64,000 bases of DNA from Calliopsis andreniformis (Eukaryota > Arthropoda > Insecta > Hymenoptera > Andrenidae). The stretch spans positions 12,246,001 to 12,310,000 of the forward strand of contig NC_135069.1 in assembly GCF_051401765.1 (NCBI RefSeq), read 5' to 3'. The translations under genes and the position numbers were made by a program. The notes below the pieces were generated by a model. It did no database searches. It saw only the letters and a list, made by a program, of their open reading frames with translations, and was not told the DNA's origin. Numbering within the stretch: position 1 is the first letter of the stretch; every line of letters begins with the position of its first letter. Positions 1-14,657 of this stretch are shown one piece after another.

Positions 1-291
1 TGATAATCATAATAAGCATACTATGAACCATAATAATCATTGTATTCATCATAATAACCACAACAGACATAAAAATCGTAGTAATAATCATAATAATCCT
101 AGGAGCAATCATAATAGCTGTAATAATCATAGTAATAGTTTTACTAACTGTAACAACCATAACATCGTTATAATAAACAGAATTATCATGGAAATAACCT
201 TAATAATCGTTATTATAGCTATAATTATCGTAATAAGCATAATCACCATAATAATCCTAGTGATGATCATAATATTCGTCATAATCATACT
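1..291. repeat. Partial 410-bp unit at the left edge
   Basis: The window opens inside a satellite unit. The sequence matches the corresponding part of the unit that starts at 8920, with an offset of 9038 bp. The two share the rare variants CTATGAACC, TGTATTCATC and CCTAGGAGC. The array therefore continues to the left for an unknown distance. Confidence 0.9.
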
Positions 292-2341
292 ATGAAACAT
301 AATAATCATAATAATCATAATAATAACCATAATAAACCTGGAACCATTCATAATAACCATTATGATAGCCACAAAAACCATAATAATCATAATAGCCATA
401 ATAATCTAAAGGATAATCATAATAACCACACTTTCAACTATAATAATCATAGTAATCGTCATAATAATGACAACAATCATAGCAACCGTAATAATAATCA
501 CAATAATTCTAGCAACAATCATAATAGCTGTAATATTCATAGTAATAGTTTTACTAACTGTAACAACCATAACATCGTTATAATAAACAGAATTATCATG
601 GAAATAACCTTAATAATCTTTATAATAGCCATAATAATCGTGATAGCCATAATCACCAGAATAATCTTAGTGATGATCAAAATATTTGTCAAAATCGTAC
701 TATGAAACATAATAATCATAATAATCATAATAATAACCATAATAAACTTGGAAACAATCATAATAACCTTTATAATAGCCATAAAAACCATAATGATCAT
801 AATAGCCATAATATTCTGAATGATAATCATAATAACCACACTATCAACCATAATAATCATAGTATTCGTCATAATAACCACAACAGTCATAAAAATCGTC
901 GTAATGATCATAATAATCCTAGCAGGAATCATAATAGCTGTAATAATCATAGTAATAGTTTTACTAACTGTAACAACCATAACATCGTTATTATAAACAG
1001 AATTATCATGGAAATAACCTTAATAATCTTTATAATAGCCATAATAATCGTGATAGCCATAATCACCAGAATAATCTTAGTGATGACCATAATATTCGTC
1101 CAAATCATACTATGAAACATAATAATCATAATAATCATAGTAATAACCATATTAAACCTGGAAACAATCATAATAACCATTATAGTAGCCATAAAACCTA
1201 TAATAACCATAATAGTTATAATAATTTGAATGATAATCATAATAACCATACTATCAACCATAATAACCGTAGTAATCGTCATTATAAACACAACAATCAT
1301 AAAAACCGTAGTAATAATCATAAGAATCCTAGCAACAATCATAACAGCCGTAATAATCATAGTAACAGTTATACTGACTGTAATAATCACAACAACGTAA
1401 TAATAAACAGAATTACCATGGAAATAACCTTAGTAATCGTTATTATAGCCATAATAACCGTAATAGTCATAATCCCCAGAATAATCTTAGTGATGATCAT
1501 AATATAGGTCATAATCATACTATGAAACATAATAATCATAATAATCATAATAATAACCATAATAAGCCCGGAAAAATTCATAATAACCTTTATAATAGCC
1601 ATAAAAACCATAATAATCATAATAGCCATAATAATCTGAATGATAATCATAATAACCACACTATCAACCATAATAATCATAGTAATCGTCATTATAAGCA
1701 CAACAGTCATAAAAACCGTAGTAATAATCATAAGAATCCTAGCAACAATCATTACAGCCGTAATAATCATAGTAATAGTTATACTAACTGTAATAATCAT
1801 AACACCGTAATAATAAACAGAATTATCATGGAAATAACCTTAATAATCGTTATTATAGCTATAATTATCGTAATAGTCATAAGCAACAGACTAATCTTAG
1901 TGATGATCATAATATACGTCATAATCAAACTATGAAACATAATAATCATAATAATCATAGTAATAACCATATTAAACCTGGAAACAATCATAATAACCAT
2001 TATAGTAGCCATAAAACCTATAATAACCGTAATAGACATAATAATCTGAATGATAATCATAATAACCATACTATCAACCATAGTAACCATAGTAATCGTC
2101 ATAATAACTACAACAATCATAAAAATCGTAGTAATAATCATAATAATCGTAAAGACAGTCATAATAGCTGTAATAGTCATAGTAATAGTTATACTAACTG
2201 TAATAATCATAACATCGTAACAATAACCAGAATTGCCATGGAAATAACCTTAATAATCGTTATTATAGCCACAATAATCGTAGTAGTCATAATCACCAGA
2301 ATAACCTTAGTGATGATCATAGTATTCGTCATAATCATACT

Positions 2342-2769
2342 ATGAAACATAATAATCATAATAATCATAATAATAACCATAATAAACCTGGAAACATTCA
2401 TAATAACCATTATCATAGCCACAAAAAACATAATAATCATAATAGCCATAATAATCTAAAATATAATCATAATAACCACACTATCAACCATGATAATCGT
2501 AGTAATCGTCATAACAACGACAACAATCCTAGCAATCGTAATAATAATCATAATAATCATAGCAACAATCATAATAGCAGTAATAATCATAGTAATAGTT
2601 ATACTAACTGTAATAATCACAACATCGTAATAATAAACAGAATTACCATGGAAATAACCTTAGTAATCGTTAATAATAACGATTATCGCTATAAAGCCAT
2701 AATAACCGTAATAGTCATAATCACCAGAATAATCTTTGTGATGACCATAATATTCGTCATAATCATACT
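2342..2769. repeat. Long satellite unit (428 bp) with an 18-bp expansion
   Basis: This is the only 428-bp unit in the window. The extra 18 bases lie in about 2673-2695, in place of the short ATTATAGCC-type join seen in other units. The expansion creates a perfect inverted repeat: TAATCGTTA (2664-2672), loop ATAA (2673-2676), TAACGATTA (2677-2685). The following unit (2770-3179) is almost identical but lacks the expansion. That makes a recent tandem duplication of one unit, with the insertion arising in one copy, the simplest reading. Confidence 0.9.
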
Positions 2770-5700
2770 ATGAAACATAATAATCATAATAATCATAATA
2801 ATAACCATAATAAACCTGGAAACATTCATAATAACCATTATCATAGCCATAAAAAACATAATAATCATAATAGCCATAATAATCTAAAATATAATCATAA
2901 TAACCACACTATCAACCATGATAATCGTAGTAATCGTCATAACAACGACAACAATCCTAGCAATCGTAATAATAATCATAATAATCATAGCAACAATCAT
3001 AATAGCAGTAATAATCATAGTAATAGTTATACTAACTGTAATAATCACAACATCGTAATAATAAACAGAATTACCATGGAAATAACCTTAATAATCGTTA
3101 TTATAGCCACAATAATCGTAATAGCCATAATCACCAGAATAATCTTAGTGATGATCATAATATACGTCATTGTCATACTATGAAACATAATAACCATAAT
3201 AATCGTAGTAATAACCATATTAAACCTGTAAACAATCATAATAACCATTATAATAGCCATAAAACCTATAATAACCATAATAGCCATAATAGTCTGAATG
3301 ATAACCATAATAACCATACTATCAACCATAATAACCATAGTAATCGTCATAATAACCACAACAATCATAAACATCGTAGTAATAATCATAATAATCGTAG
3401 CGACAATCATAATATCTGTAATAATCATAGTAATAGTTATACTAACTGTAATAATCACAACATCGTAATAATAAACAGAATTGCCATGGAAATAACCTTA
3501 ATAATCGTTATTATAGCTATAATTATCGTAATAGTCATAATCAACAGACTAATCTTAGTGATGATCATAATATACGTCATAATCATACTATGAAACATAA
3601 TAATCATAATAATCATAGTAATAACCATATTAAACCTGGCAACAATCATAATAACCATTATAATAGCCATAAAAGCTATAATAACCATAATAGCCATAAT
3701 AATCTGAATGATAATCATAATAACCATACTATCAACCATAATAACCATAGTAATCGTCATAATAACCACAACAATCATAAACATCGTAGTAATAATCATA
3801 ATAATCGTAGCGACAATCATAATAGCTGTAATAATCATAGTAATAGTTATACTAACTGTAATAATCACGACATCGTAATAATAAACAGAATTGCCATGGA
3901 AATAACCTTAATAACCGTTATTATAGCCACACTAATCGTAATAGTCTTAATCACCAGAATAATCTTAGTGATGATCATAATATACGTCATAATCATACTA
4001 TGAAACATAATAATCATAATAATCATAATAATATCCATAATAAGCCCGGAAACATTCATAATAACCTTTATAATAGCCATAAAAACCATAATAATCATAA
4101 TAGCCATAATGTTCTGAATGATAATCATAATAACCACACTATCAACCATAATAATCATAGTAATCGTCATTATAAACACAACAATCATAAAAACCGTAGT
4201 AATAATCATAAGAATCCTAGCAACAATCATAACAGCTGTAATAATAATAGTAATAGTTTTACTAACTGTAACATCCATAACATCGTTATAATAAACAGAA
4301 TTATCATGGAAATAACCTTAATAATCTTTATAATAGCCATAATAATCGTGATAGCCATAATCACCAGAATAATCTTAGTGATGATCAAAATATTTGTCAA
4401 AATCATACTATGAAACATAATAATCATAATAATCATAATAATAACCATAATAAACTTGGAAACAATCATAATAACTTTTATAATAGCCATAAAAACCATA
4501 ATAACCATAATAGCCATAATAATCTGAATGATAATCATAATAACCACACTATCAACCATAATAATCATAGTAATCGTCATAATAAACACAACAGTCATAA
4601 AAATCGTAGTAATAATCATAATAATCCTAGCAACAATCATAATAGCCGTAATAATCATAGTAATAGTTTTACTAACTGTAATAACAATAACATCGTTGTA
4701 ATAAACAGAATAATCATCGAAATAACCTTAATAATCGTTATTACAACCATAATAATCGTAATAGTCATAATCACCAGAATGATCTTTGTGGTGACCATAA
4801 TATTCGTCATAATCATACTATGAAACATAATCATCATAATAATCATAATAATAACCATAATAAACCTGGAAACATTCATAATAACCATTATCATAGCCAC
4901 AAAAACCATAATAATCATAATAGCCATTATAATCTAAAGGATAATCATAATAACCACACTTTCAACCATAATAATCATAGTAATCGTCATAATAACGACA
5001 ACAATCATAGCAACCGTAATAATAATCATAATAATTCTAGCAACAATCATAATAGCTGTAATATTCATAGTAATAGTTTTACTAACTGTAACAACCATAA
5101 CATAGATATAATAAACAGAATTATCATGGAAATAACCTTAATAATCGTTATTATAGCCACAATAACCGTAATAGTCATAATCACCAGAATGATCTTTGTG
5201 GTGACCATAATATGCGTCATAATCATACTATGAAACATAATAATCATAATAATCATAATAATAACCATAATATACCTGGAAACATTCATAATAACCATTA
5301 TCATAGCCACAAAAACCATAATAATCATAATAGCCATAATAATCTGAATGATAATCATTCTAACCATATTATCAACCATAATAATCATAGTATTCGTCAT
5401 AATAACCACAAAAGTCATAAAAATCGTAGTAATAATAATAATAATCCTAGCAGCAATCATAATAGCTGTAATAATCATAGTAATAGTTATACTAACTGTA
5501 ATAATCACAACATCGTAGTAATAAACAGAATTGCCATGGAAATAACCTTACTAACCGTTATTATAGCCACACTAATCGTAATAGTCTTAATCACCAGAAT
5601 AATCTTAGTGATGATCATAATATAGGTCATAATCATACTATGAAACATAATAATCATAATAATCATAATAATAACCATAATAAGCCCGGAAAAATTCATA

Positions 5701-6459
5701 ATAACCTTTATAATAGCCATAAAAACCATAATAATCATAATAGCCATAATAATCTGAATGATAATCATAATAAGCATACTATCAACCATAATAATCATTG
5801 TATTCGTCATAATAACCACAACAGACATAAAAATCGTAGTAATAATCATAATAATCCTAGCAGCAATCATAATAGCTGTAATAATCATAGTAATAGTTTT
5901 ACTAACTGTAACAACCATAACATCGATATAATAAACAGAATTATCATGGAAATAACCTTAATAATCTTTATAATAGCCATAATAATCGTGATAGCCATAA
6001 TCACCAGAATAATCTTAGTGATGATCAAAATATTTGTCAAAATCATACTATGAAACATAATAATCATAATAATCATAATAATAACCATAATAAACTTGGA
6101 AACAATCATAATAACTTTTATAATAGCCATAAAAACCATAATAACCATAATAGCCATAATAATCTGAATGATAATCATAGTAACCATACTATCAAAAATA
6201 ATAATCATAGTATTCGTCATAATAACCACAACAGTCATAAAAATCGTAGTAATAATCATAATAATCCTAGCAGCAATCATAATAGCTGTAATAATTATAG
6301 TAATAGTTTTACTAACTGTAACAACCATAACATCGTTATAATAAACAGAATTATCATGGAAATAACCTTAATAATCGTTATTATAGCTATAATTATCGTA
6401 ATAAGCATAATCACCATAATAATCCTAGTGATGATCATAATATTCGTCATAATCATACT

Positions 6460-6868
6460 ATGAAACGTAATAATCATAATAAACATAATAATAACAATAA
6501 TAGCCCTCGAAAAATCATAAAAAGCATTTTGATAGCCATAAAAACCATAATAACCATAATAGCCATAATAATCCAAATGATAATCATAATAACCACACTA
6601 TCAACCATAATAATCATAGTAATCGTCATTATAAACACAACAATCATAACAACAGTAGTAATAATCATAAGAATCCTAGCAACAATCATAACAGCTGTAA
6701 TAATCCTAGTAATAGTTATACTAACTGTAATAATCATAACACCGTAATAATAAACAGAATTATCATGTAAATAACCTTAATAATCGTTATTATAGCTATA
6801 ATTATCGTAATAGTCATAATCAACAGACTAATCTTAGTGATGATCATAATATAAGTCATAATCATACT
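6460..6868. repeat. Variant-class satellite unit (409 bp, CCCTCGAAAAATC class)
   Basis: This unit replaces the usual CCCGGAAAAATTC or CCTGGAAAC box with CCCTCGAAAAATC and continues with a CATTTTGATAG motif. One base is missing in that box, giving 409 bp. The same class recurs at 10150, 13839, 17528, 18757, 24086, 28173, 31452, 33902, 37181, 41689 and 53952. The first four are 3690, 3689 and 3689 bp apart, which is nine units each time. All twelve share the 1-bp deletion, so they descend from one founder unit and mark larger duplications. Confidence 0.88.
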
Positions 6869-7688
6869 ATGAAACATAATAATCATAATAATCATAATAA
6901 TAACCATAATAAACTTGGAAACATTCATAATAACCTTTATAATAGCCATAAAAGCCATAATAATCATAATAGCCATAATAATCCGAATGATAATCATTAT
7001 AACCATACTATCAACCATAATAATCATAGTATTCGTCATAATAACCACAACAGTCATAAAAATCGTAGTAATAATCATAATAATCCTAGTAGCAATCATA
7101 ATAGCTGTAATAATCATAGTAATAGTTTTACTAACTGTAACAACAATAACATCGTTATAATAAACAGAATTATCATGGAAATAACCTTAATAATCTTTAT
7201 AATAGCCATAATAATCGTGATAGCCATAATCACCAGAATAATCTTAGTGATGATCAAAATATTTGTCAAAATCATACTATGAAACATAATAATCATAATA
7301 ATCATAATAATAACCATAATAAACATGGAAACAATCATAATAACCGTTGTAATAGCTATAATAACCATAAAGATCATAATAGCCATAATATTCTGTATGA
7401 TAATCATAGTAACCATACTATCAAAAATAATAATCATAGTATTCGTCATAATAACCACAACAGTCATAAAAATCGTAGTAATAATCATAATAATCCTAGC
7501 AGCAATCATAATAGCTGTAATAATCATATTAATAGTTTTACTAACTGTAACAACCATAACATCGTTATAATAAACAGAATTATCATGGAAATAACCTTAA
7601 TAATATTTATAATAGCCATAATAATCGTGATAGCCATAATCACCAGAATAATCTTAGTGATGATCAACATATTTGTCAAAATCATACT

Positions 7689-8099
7689 ATGAAACATAAT
7701 AATCATAATAATCATAATAATAACCATAATAAACTTGGAAACATTCATAATAACCTTTATAATAGCCATAAAAGCCATAATAATCATAATAGCCATAATA
7801 ATCCGAATGATAATCATTATAACCATTACTATCAACCATAATAATCATAGTATTCGTCATAATAACCACAACAGTCATAAAAATCGTAGTAATAATCATA
7901 ATAATCCTAGTAGCAATCATAATAGCTGTAATAATCATAGTAATAGTTTTACTAACTGTAACAACAATAACATCGTTACAATAAACAGAAGTATCATGGA
8001 AATAAACTTAATAATCTTTATAATAGCCATAATACCGGTGATAGCCATAATCACCAGAATAATCTTAGTGATGATCATAATATTCGTCAAAATCATACT
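7689..8099. repeat. Satellite unit with a 1-bp insertion (411 bp)
   Basis: The motif normally reading AACCATACTATCAACC reads AACCATTACTATCAACC near 7826, adding one T and making the unit 411 bp. The insertion would shift any reading frame through the unit, which argues against coding constraint here. Confidence 0.85.
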
Positions 8100-9038
8100 A
8101 TGAAACATAATAATCATAATAATCATAATAATAACCATAATAAACATGGAAACAATCATAATAACCGTTGTAATAGCTATAATAACCATAAAGATCATAA
8201 TAGCCATAATATTCTGTATGATAATCATAATAACCACACTATCAACCATAATAATCATAGTAATCGTCATTATAAACACAACAATCATATAAACCGTAGT
8301 AATAATCACAATAATCCTAGCAACTATCATAATAGCCGTAATAATCATAGTAATAGTTGTACTAACTGTAATGATCATAACAACGTAATAATAAACAGAA
8401 TTATCATGAAAATAACCTTAATAATCGTTATTATAGACATAATAACCGTAATAGACATAATCACCAGAATAACCATAGTGATGATCATAATATTCGTCAT
8501 AATCATACTATGAAACATAATAATCGTGATAACCATAATAATAACAATAATAAACCTGGAAACAATCATAATAACCATTATAATAGACATAAAAACCATA
8601 ATAATCATAATAGCCATAATAATCTGAATGATAATCATTCTAACCATACTATCAACCATAATAATCATAGTATTCGTCATAATAACCACAAAAGTCATAA
8701 AAATCGTAGTAATAATCATAATAATCCTAGCAGCAATCATAATAGCTGTAATAATCATAGTAATAGTTATACTAACTGTAATAATCACAACATCGTAGTA
8801 ATAAACAGAATTGCCATGGAAATAACCTTAATAACCGTTATTATAGCCACACTAATCGTAATAGTCTTAATCACCAGAATAATCTTAGTGATGATCATAA
8901 TATAGGTCATAATCATACTATGAAACATAATAATCATAATAATCATAATCATAACCATAATAAGTCCGGAAAAATTCATAATAACCTTTATAATAGCCAT
9001 AAAAACCATAATAATCATAATAGCCATAATAATCTGAA

Positions 9039-9738
9039 TGATAATCATAATAAGCATACTATGAACCATAATAATCATTGTATTCATCATAATAACCACA
9101 ACAGACATAAAAATCGTAGTAATAATCATAATAATCCTAGGAGCAATCATAATAGCTGTAATAATCATAGTAATAGTTTTACTAACTGTAACAACCATAA
9201 CATCGTTATAATAAACAGAATTATCATGGAAATAACCTTAATAATCGTTATTATAGCTATAATTATCGTAATAAGCATAATCACCATAATAATCCTAGTG
9301 ATGATCATAATATTCGTCATAATCATACTATGAAACATAATAATCATAATAATCATAATAATAACCATAATAAACCTGGAACCATTCATAATAACCATTA
9401 TGATAGCCACAAAAACCATAATAATCATAATAGCCATAATAATCTAAAGGATAATCATAATAACCACACTTTCAACTATAATAATCATAGTAATCGTCAT
9501 AATAATGACAACAATCATAGCAACCGTAATAATAATCATAATAATTCTAGCAACAATCATAATAGCTGTAATATTCATAGTAATAGTTTTACTAACTGTA
9601 ACAACCATAACATCGATATAATAAACAGAATTATCATGGAAATAACCTTAATAATCTTTATAATAGCCATAATAATCGTGATAGCCATAATCACCAGAAT
9701 AATCTTAGTGATGATCAAAATATTTGTCAAAATCATAC
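9039..9738. repeat. Duplicate of the left window edge (offset 9038 bp)
   Basis: About 700 bp here repeats positions 1-700 with the same order of rare variants: CTATGAACCATAATAATC, CCTAGGAGC, GGAACCATTC and CTTTCAACTATAATAATC. Small differences include CATCGATAT at 9611-9619 against CATCGTTAT at 573-581. The offset equals 22 units plus the 18-bp expansion at 2673, which is what a simple count of intervening units predicts. Confidence 0.85.
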
Positions 9739-9739
9739 T

Positions 9740-10740
9740 ATGAAACATAATAATCATAATAATCATAATAATAACCATAATAAACTTGGAAACAATCATA
9801 ATAACTTTTATAATAGCCATAAAAACCATAATAACCATAATAGCCATAATAATCTGAATGATAATCATAGTAACCATACTATCAAAAATAATAATCATAG
9901 TATTCGTCATAATAACCACAACAGTCATAAAAATCGTAGTAATAATCATAATAATCCTAGCAGCAATCATAATAGCTGTAATAATTATAGTAATAGTTTT
10001 ACTAACTGTAACAACCATAACATCGTTATAATAAACAGAATTATCATGGAAATAACCTTAATAATCGTTATTATAGCTATAATTATCGTAATAAGCATAA
10101 TCACCATAATAATCCTAGTGATGATCATAATATTCGTCATAATCATACTATGAAACATAATAATCATAATAAACATAATAATAACAATAATAACCCTCGA
10201 AAAATCATAAAAACCATTTTGATAGCCATAAAAACCATAATAACCATAATAGCCATAATAATCCAAATGATAATCATAATAACCACACTATCAACCATAA
10301 TAATCATAGTAATCGTCATTATAAACACAACAATCATAAAAACAGTAGTAATAATCATAAGAATCCTAGCAACAATCATAACAGCTGCAATAATCCTAGT
10401 AATAGTTATACTAACTGTAATAATCATAACACCGTAATAATAAACAGAATTATCATGGAAATAACCTTAATAATCGTTATTATAGCTATAATTATCGTAA
10501 TAGTCATAATCAACAGACTAATCTTAGTGATGATCATAATATACGTCATAATCATACTATGAAACATAATATTCATAATAATCATAGTAATAACCATATT
10601 AAACCTGGAAACAATCATAATAACCATTATAATAGCCATAAAAGCTATAATAACCATAATAGCCATAATAATCTGAATGATAATCATAATAACCATACTA
10701 TCAACCATAATAACCATAGTAATCGTCATAATAACCACAA
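9740..10740. repeat. Duplicated satellite block, copy 1 (partner 18347-19350)
   Basis: About 1.0 kb including the CCCTCGAAAA-class unit at 10150 and the AATATTCATAATAATC start of unit 10559 matches 18347-19350. The offset is 8607 bp (21 units minus 3 bp). Both carry the rare AACAGCTGCAATAATCC variant. The similarity ends within the third unit, where 10759-10785 has GTAATGATCATAATAATCC and CAGGAATC and the partner does not. Confidence 0.8.
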
Positions 10741-11788
10741 AAGTCATAAAAATCGTAGTAATGATCATAATAATCCTAGCAGGAATCATAATAGCTGTAA
10801 TAATCATAGTAATAGTTTTACTAACTGTAACAACCATAACATCGTTATTATAAACAGAATTATCATGGAAATAACCTTAATAATCTTTATAATAGCCATA
10901 ATAATCGTGATAGCCATAATCACCAGAATAATCTTAGTGATGACCATAATATTCGTCCAAATCATACTATGAAACATAATAATCATAATAATCATAGTAA
11001 TAACCATATTAAACCTGGAAACAATCATAATAACCATTATAGTAGCCATAAAACCTATAATAACCATAATAGTTATAATAATTTGAATGATAATCATAAT
11101 AACCATACTATCAACCATAATAACCGTAGTAATCGTCATTATAAACACAACAATCATAAAAACCGTAGTAATAATCATAAGAATCCTAGCAACAATCATA
11201 ACAGCCGTAATAATCATAGTAACAGTTATACTAACTGTAATAATCACAACAACGTAATAATAAACAGAATTACCATGGAAATAACCTTAGTAATCGTTAT
11301 TATAGCCATAATAACCGTAATAGTCATAATCCCCAGAATAATCTTAGTGATGATCATAATATAGGTCATAATCATACTATGAAACGTAATAATCATAATA
11401 ATCATAATAATAACCATAATAAGCCCGGAAAAATTCATAATAACCTTTATAATAGCCATAAAAACCATAATAATCATAATAGCCATAATAATCTGAATGA
11501 TAATCATAATAACCACACTATCAACCATAATAATCATAGTAATCGTCATTATAAGCACAACAGTCATAAAAACCGTAGTAATAATCATAAGAATCCTAGC
11601 AACAATCATTACAGCCGTAATAATCATAGTAATAGTTATACTAACTGTAATAATCATAACACCGTAATAATAAACAGAATTATCATGGAAATAACCTTAA
11701 TAATCGTTATTATAGCTATAATTATCGTAATAGTCATAAGCAACAGACTAATCTTAGTGATGATCATAATATACGTCATAATCAAACT

Positions 11789-14657
11789 ATGAAACATAAT
11801 AATCATAATAATCATAGTAATAACCATATTAAACCTGGAAACAATCATAATAACCATTATAGTAGCCATAAAACCTATAATAACCGTAATAGTCATAATA
11901 ATTTGAATGATAATCATAATAACCATACTATCAACCATTATAACCGTAGTAATCGTCATTATAAACACAACAATCATAAAAACCGTAGTAATAATCATAA
12001 GAATCCTAGCAACAATCATAACAGCCGTAATAATCATAGTAACAGTTATACTAACTGTAATAATCACAACAACGTAATAATAAACAGAATTACCATGGAA
12101 ATAACCTTAATAATCGTTATTATAGCCACAATAACCGTAATAGTCATAATCACCAGAATGATCTTTGTGGTGACCGTAATATTCGTCATAATCATACTAT
12201 GAAACATAATAATCATAATAATCATAATAATAACCATAATAAACCTGGAAACATTCATAATAACCATTATCATAGCCACAAAAACCATAATAATCATAAT
12301 AGCCATTATAATCTAAAGGATAATCATAATAACCACACTTTCAACCATAATAATCATAGTATTCGTCATAATAACGACAACAATCATAGCAACCGTAATA
12401 ATAATCATAATAATTCTAGCAACAATCATAACAGCTGTAATATTCATAGTAATAGTTTTACTAACTGTAACAACCATAACATCGATTTAATAAACAGAAT
12501 TATCATGGAAATAACCTTAATAATCGTTATTATAGCCACAATAACCGTAATAGTCATAATCACCAGAATGATCTTTGTGGTGACCATAATATTCGTCATA
12601 ATCATACTATGAAACATAAAAATCATAATAATCATAATAATAACCATAATAAACCTGGAAACATTCATAATAACCATTATCATAGCCACAAAAACCATAA
12701 TAATCATAATAGCCATAATAATCTGAATGATAATCATTCGAACCATACTATCAACCATAATAATCATAGTATTCGTCATAATAACCACAAAAGTCATAAA
12801 AATCGTAGTAATAATCATAATAATCCTAGCAGCAATCATAATAGCTGTAATAATCATAGTAATAGTTACACTAACTGTAATAATCACAACATCGTAGTAA
12901 TAAACAGAATTGCCATGGAAATAACCTTAATAACCGTTATTATAGCCACACTAATCGTAATAGTCTTAATCACCAGAATAATCTTAGTGATGATCTTAAT
13001 ATAGGTCATAATCATACTATGAAACATAATCATCATAATAATCATAATAATAACCATAATAAGCCCGGAAAAATTCATAATAACCTTTATAATAGCCATA
13101 AAAACCATAATAATCATAATAGCCATAATAATCTGAATGATAATCATAATAAGCATACTATCAACCATAATAATCATTGTATTCGTCATAATAACCACAA
13201 CAGTCATAAAAATCGTAGTAATAATCATAATAATCCTAGCAGCAATCATAATAGCTGTAATAATCATAGTAATAGTTTTACTAACTGTAACAACCATAAC
13301 ATCGTTATAATAAACAGAATTATCATGGAAATAACCATAATAATCTTTATAATAGCCATAATAATCGTGATAGCCATAATCACCAGAATAATCTTAGTGA
13401 TGATCAAAATATTTGTCAAAATCATACTATGAAACATAATAATCATAATAATCATAATAATAACCATAATAAACTCGGAAACATTCATAATAACTTTTAT
13501 AATAGCCATAAAAACCATAATAACCATAATAGCCATAATAATCTGAATGATAATCATAGTAAACATACTATCAAAAATAATAATCATAGTATTCGTCATA
13601 ATAACCACAACAGTCATAAAAATCGTAGTAATAATCATAATAATCCTAGCAGCAATCATAATAGCTGTAATAATCATAGTAATAGTTTTACTAACTGTAA
13701 CAACCATAACATCGTTATAATAAACAGAATTATCATGGAAATAACCTTAATAATCGTTATTATAGCTATAATTATCGTAATAAGCATAATCAGCAGAATA
13801 ATCTTAGAGATGATCATAATATTCGTCATAATCATACTATGAAACGTAATAATCATAATAAACATAATAATAACAATAATAGCCCTCGAAAAATCATAAA
13901 AAGCATTTTGATAGCCATAAAAACCATAATAACCATAATAGCCATAATAATCCAAATGATAATCATAATAACCACACTATCAACCATAATAATCATAGTA
14001 ATCGTCATTATAAACACAACAATCATAACAACAGTAGTAATAATCATAAGAATCCTAGCAACAATCATAACAGCTGTAATAATCCTAGTAATAGTTATAC
14101 TAACTGTAATAATCATAACACCGTAATAATAAACAGAATTATCATGTAAATAACCTTAATAATCGTTATTATAGCTATAATTATCGTAATAGTCATAATC
14201 AACAGACTAATCTTAGTGATGATCATAATATACGTCATAATCATACTATGAAACATAATAATCATAATAATCATAATAATAACCATAATAAACTTGGAAA
14301 CATTCATAATAACCTTTATAATAGCCATAAAAGCCATAATAATCATAATAGCCATAATAATCCGAATGATAATCATTATAACCATACTATCAACCATAAT
14401 AATCATAGTATTCGTCATAATAACCACAACAGTCATAAAAATCGTAGTAATAATCATAATAATCCTAGTAGCAATCATAATAGCTGTAATAATCATAGTA
14501 ATAGTTTTACTAACTGTAACAACAATAACATCGTTATAATAAACAGAATTATCATGGAAATAACCTTAATAATCTTTATAATAGCCATAATAATCGTGAT
14601 AGCCATAATCACCAGAATAATCTTAGTGATGATCAAAATATTTGTCAAAATCATACT
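11789..14657. repeat. Higher-order repeat copy 1 (seven satellite units)
   Basis: Seven consecutive units (starts 11789, 12199, 12609, 13019, 13429, 13839, 14248) match in order, with very few differences, the seven units starting at 15478. The offset is a constant 3689 bp. Shared private variants include CGATTTAATAAAC near 12481, CATTCGAACC near 12735 and the CCCTCGAAAA-class unit at 13839. This is the clearest evidence for nine-unit higher-order amplification. Confidence 0.9.
12199..12608. repeat. Representative 410-bp satellite unit with landmarks
   Basis: This unit shows the common organisation. It starts with GAAACATAATAATC and has a variable box near +45 (here AAACCTGGAAACATTC; other classes have AAGCCCGGAAAAATTC or AAACTTGGAAAC). 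It then has CACACTTTCAACC near +135, AATTCTAGCAAC near +210 and the TTTTACTAACTGTAAC island near +255. The AAACAGAATTATCATGG island follows near +290, then TAATAATCGTTATTA, a short imperfect palindrome. Near +365 is TCACCAGAATGATC followed by TTTGTGGTGA, where the outer TCACCA and TGGTGA can pair around a 12-nt loop. In units with the GAATAATCTTAGTGATG variant this stem is weaker. The triplet phase changes near the AACATCG motif: the first two thirds run in one triplet register and the last third in another. Confidence 0.85.

Noticed and set aside
292..705. Open frame of 137 codons (Asn/His-rich then Ile-rich), repeated in most units, as a real gene family
   Set aside because: Open frames exist on both strands over the same DNA, composition mirrors the AAT/CAT triplets, some units carry 1-bp indels or lose the ATG, and no domain is recognisable.
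955..980. TACTAAC (intron branch-point consensus) and AATAAA (polyadenylation signal) in each unit
   Set aside because: Both are short A+T-rich words expected by chance in this composition. No paired splice sites or transcribed gene are visible.
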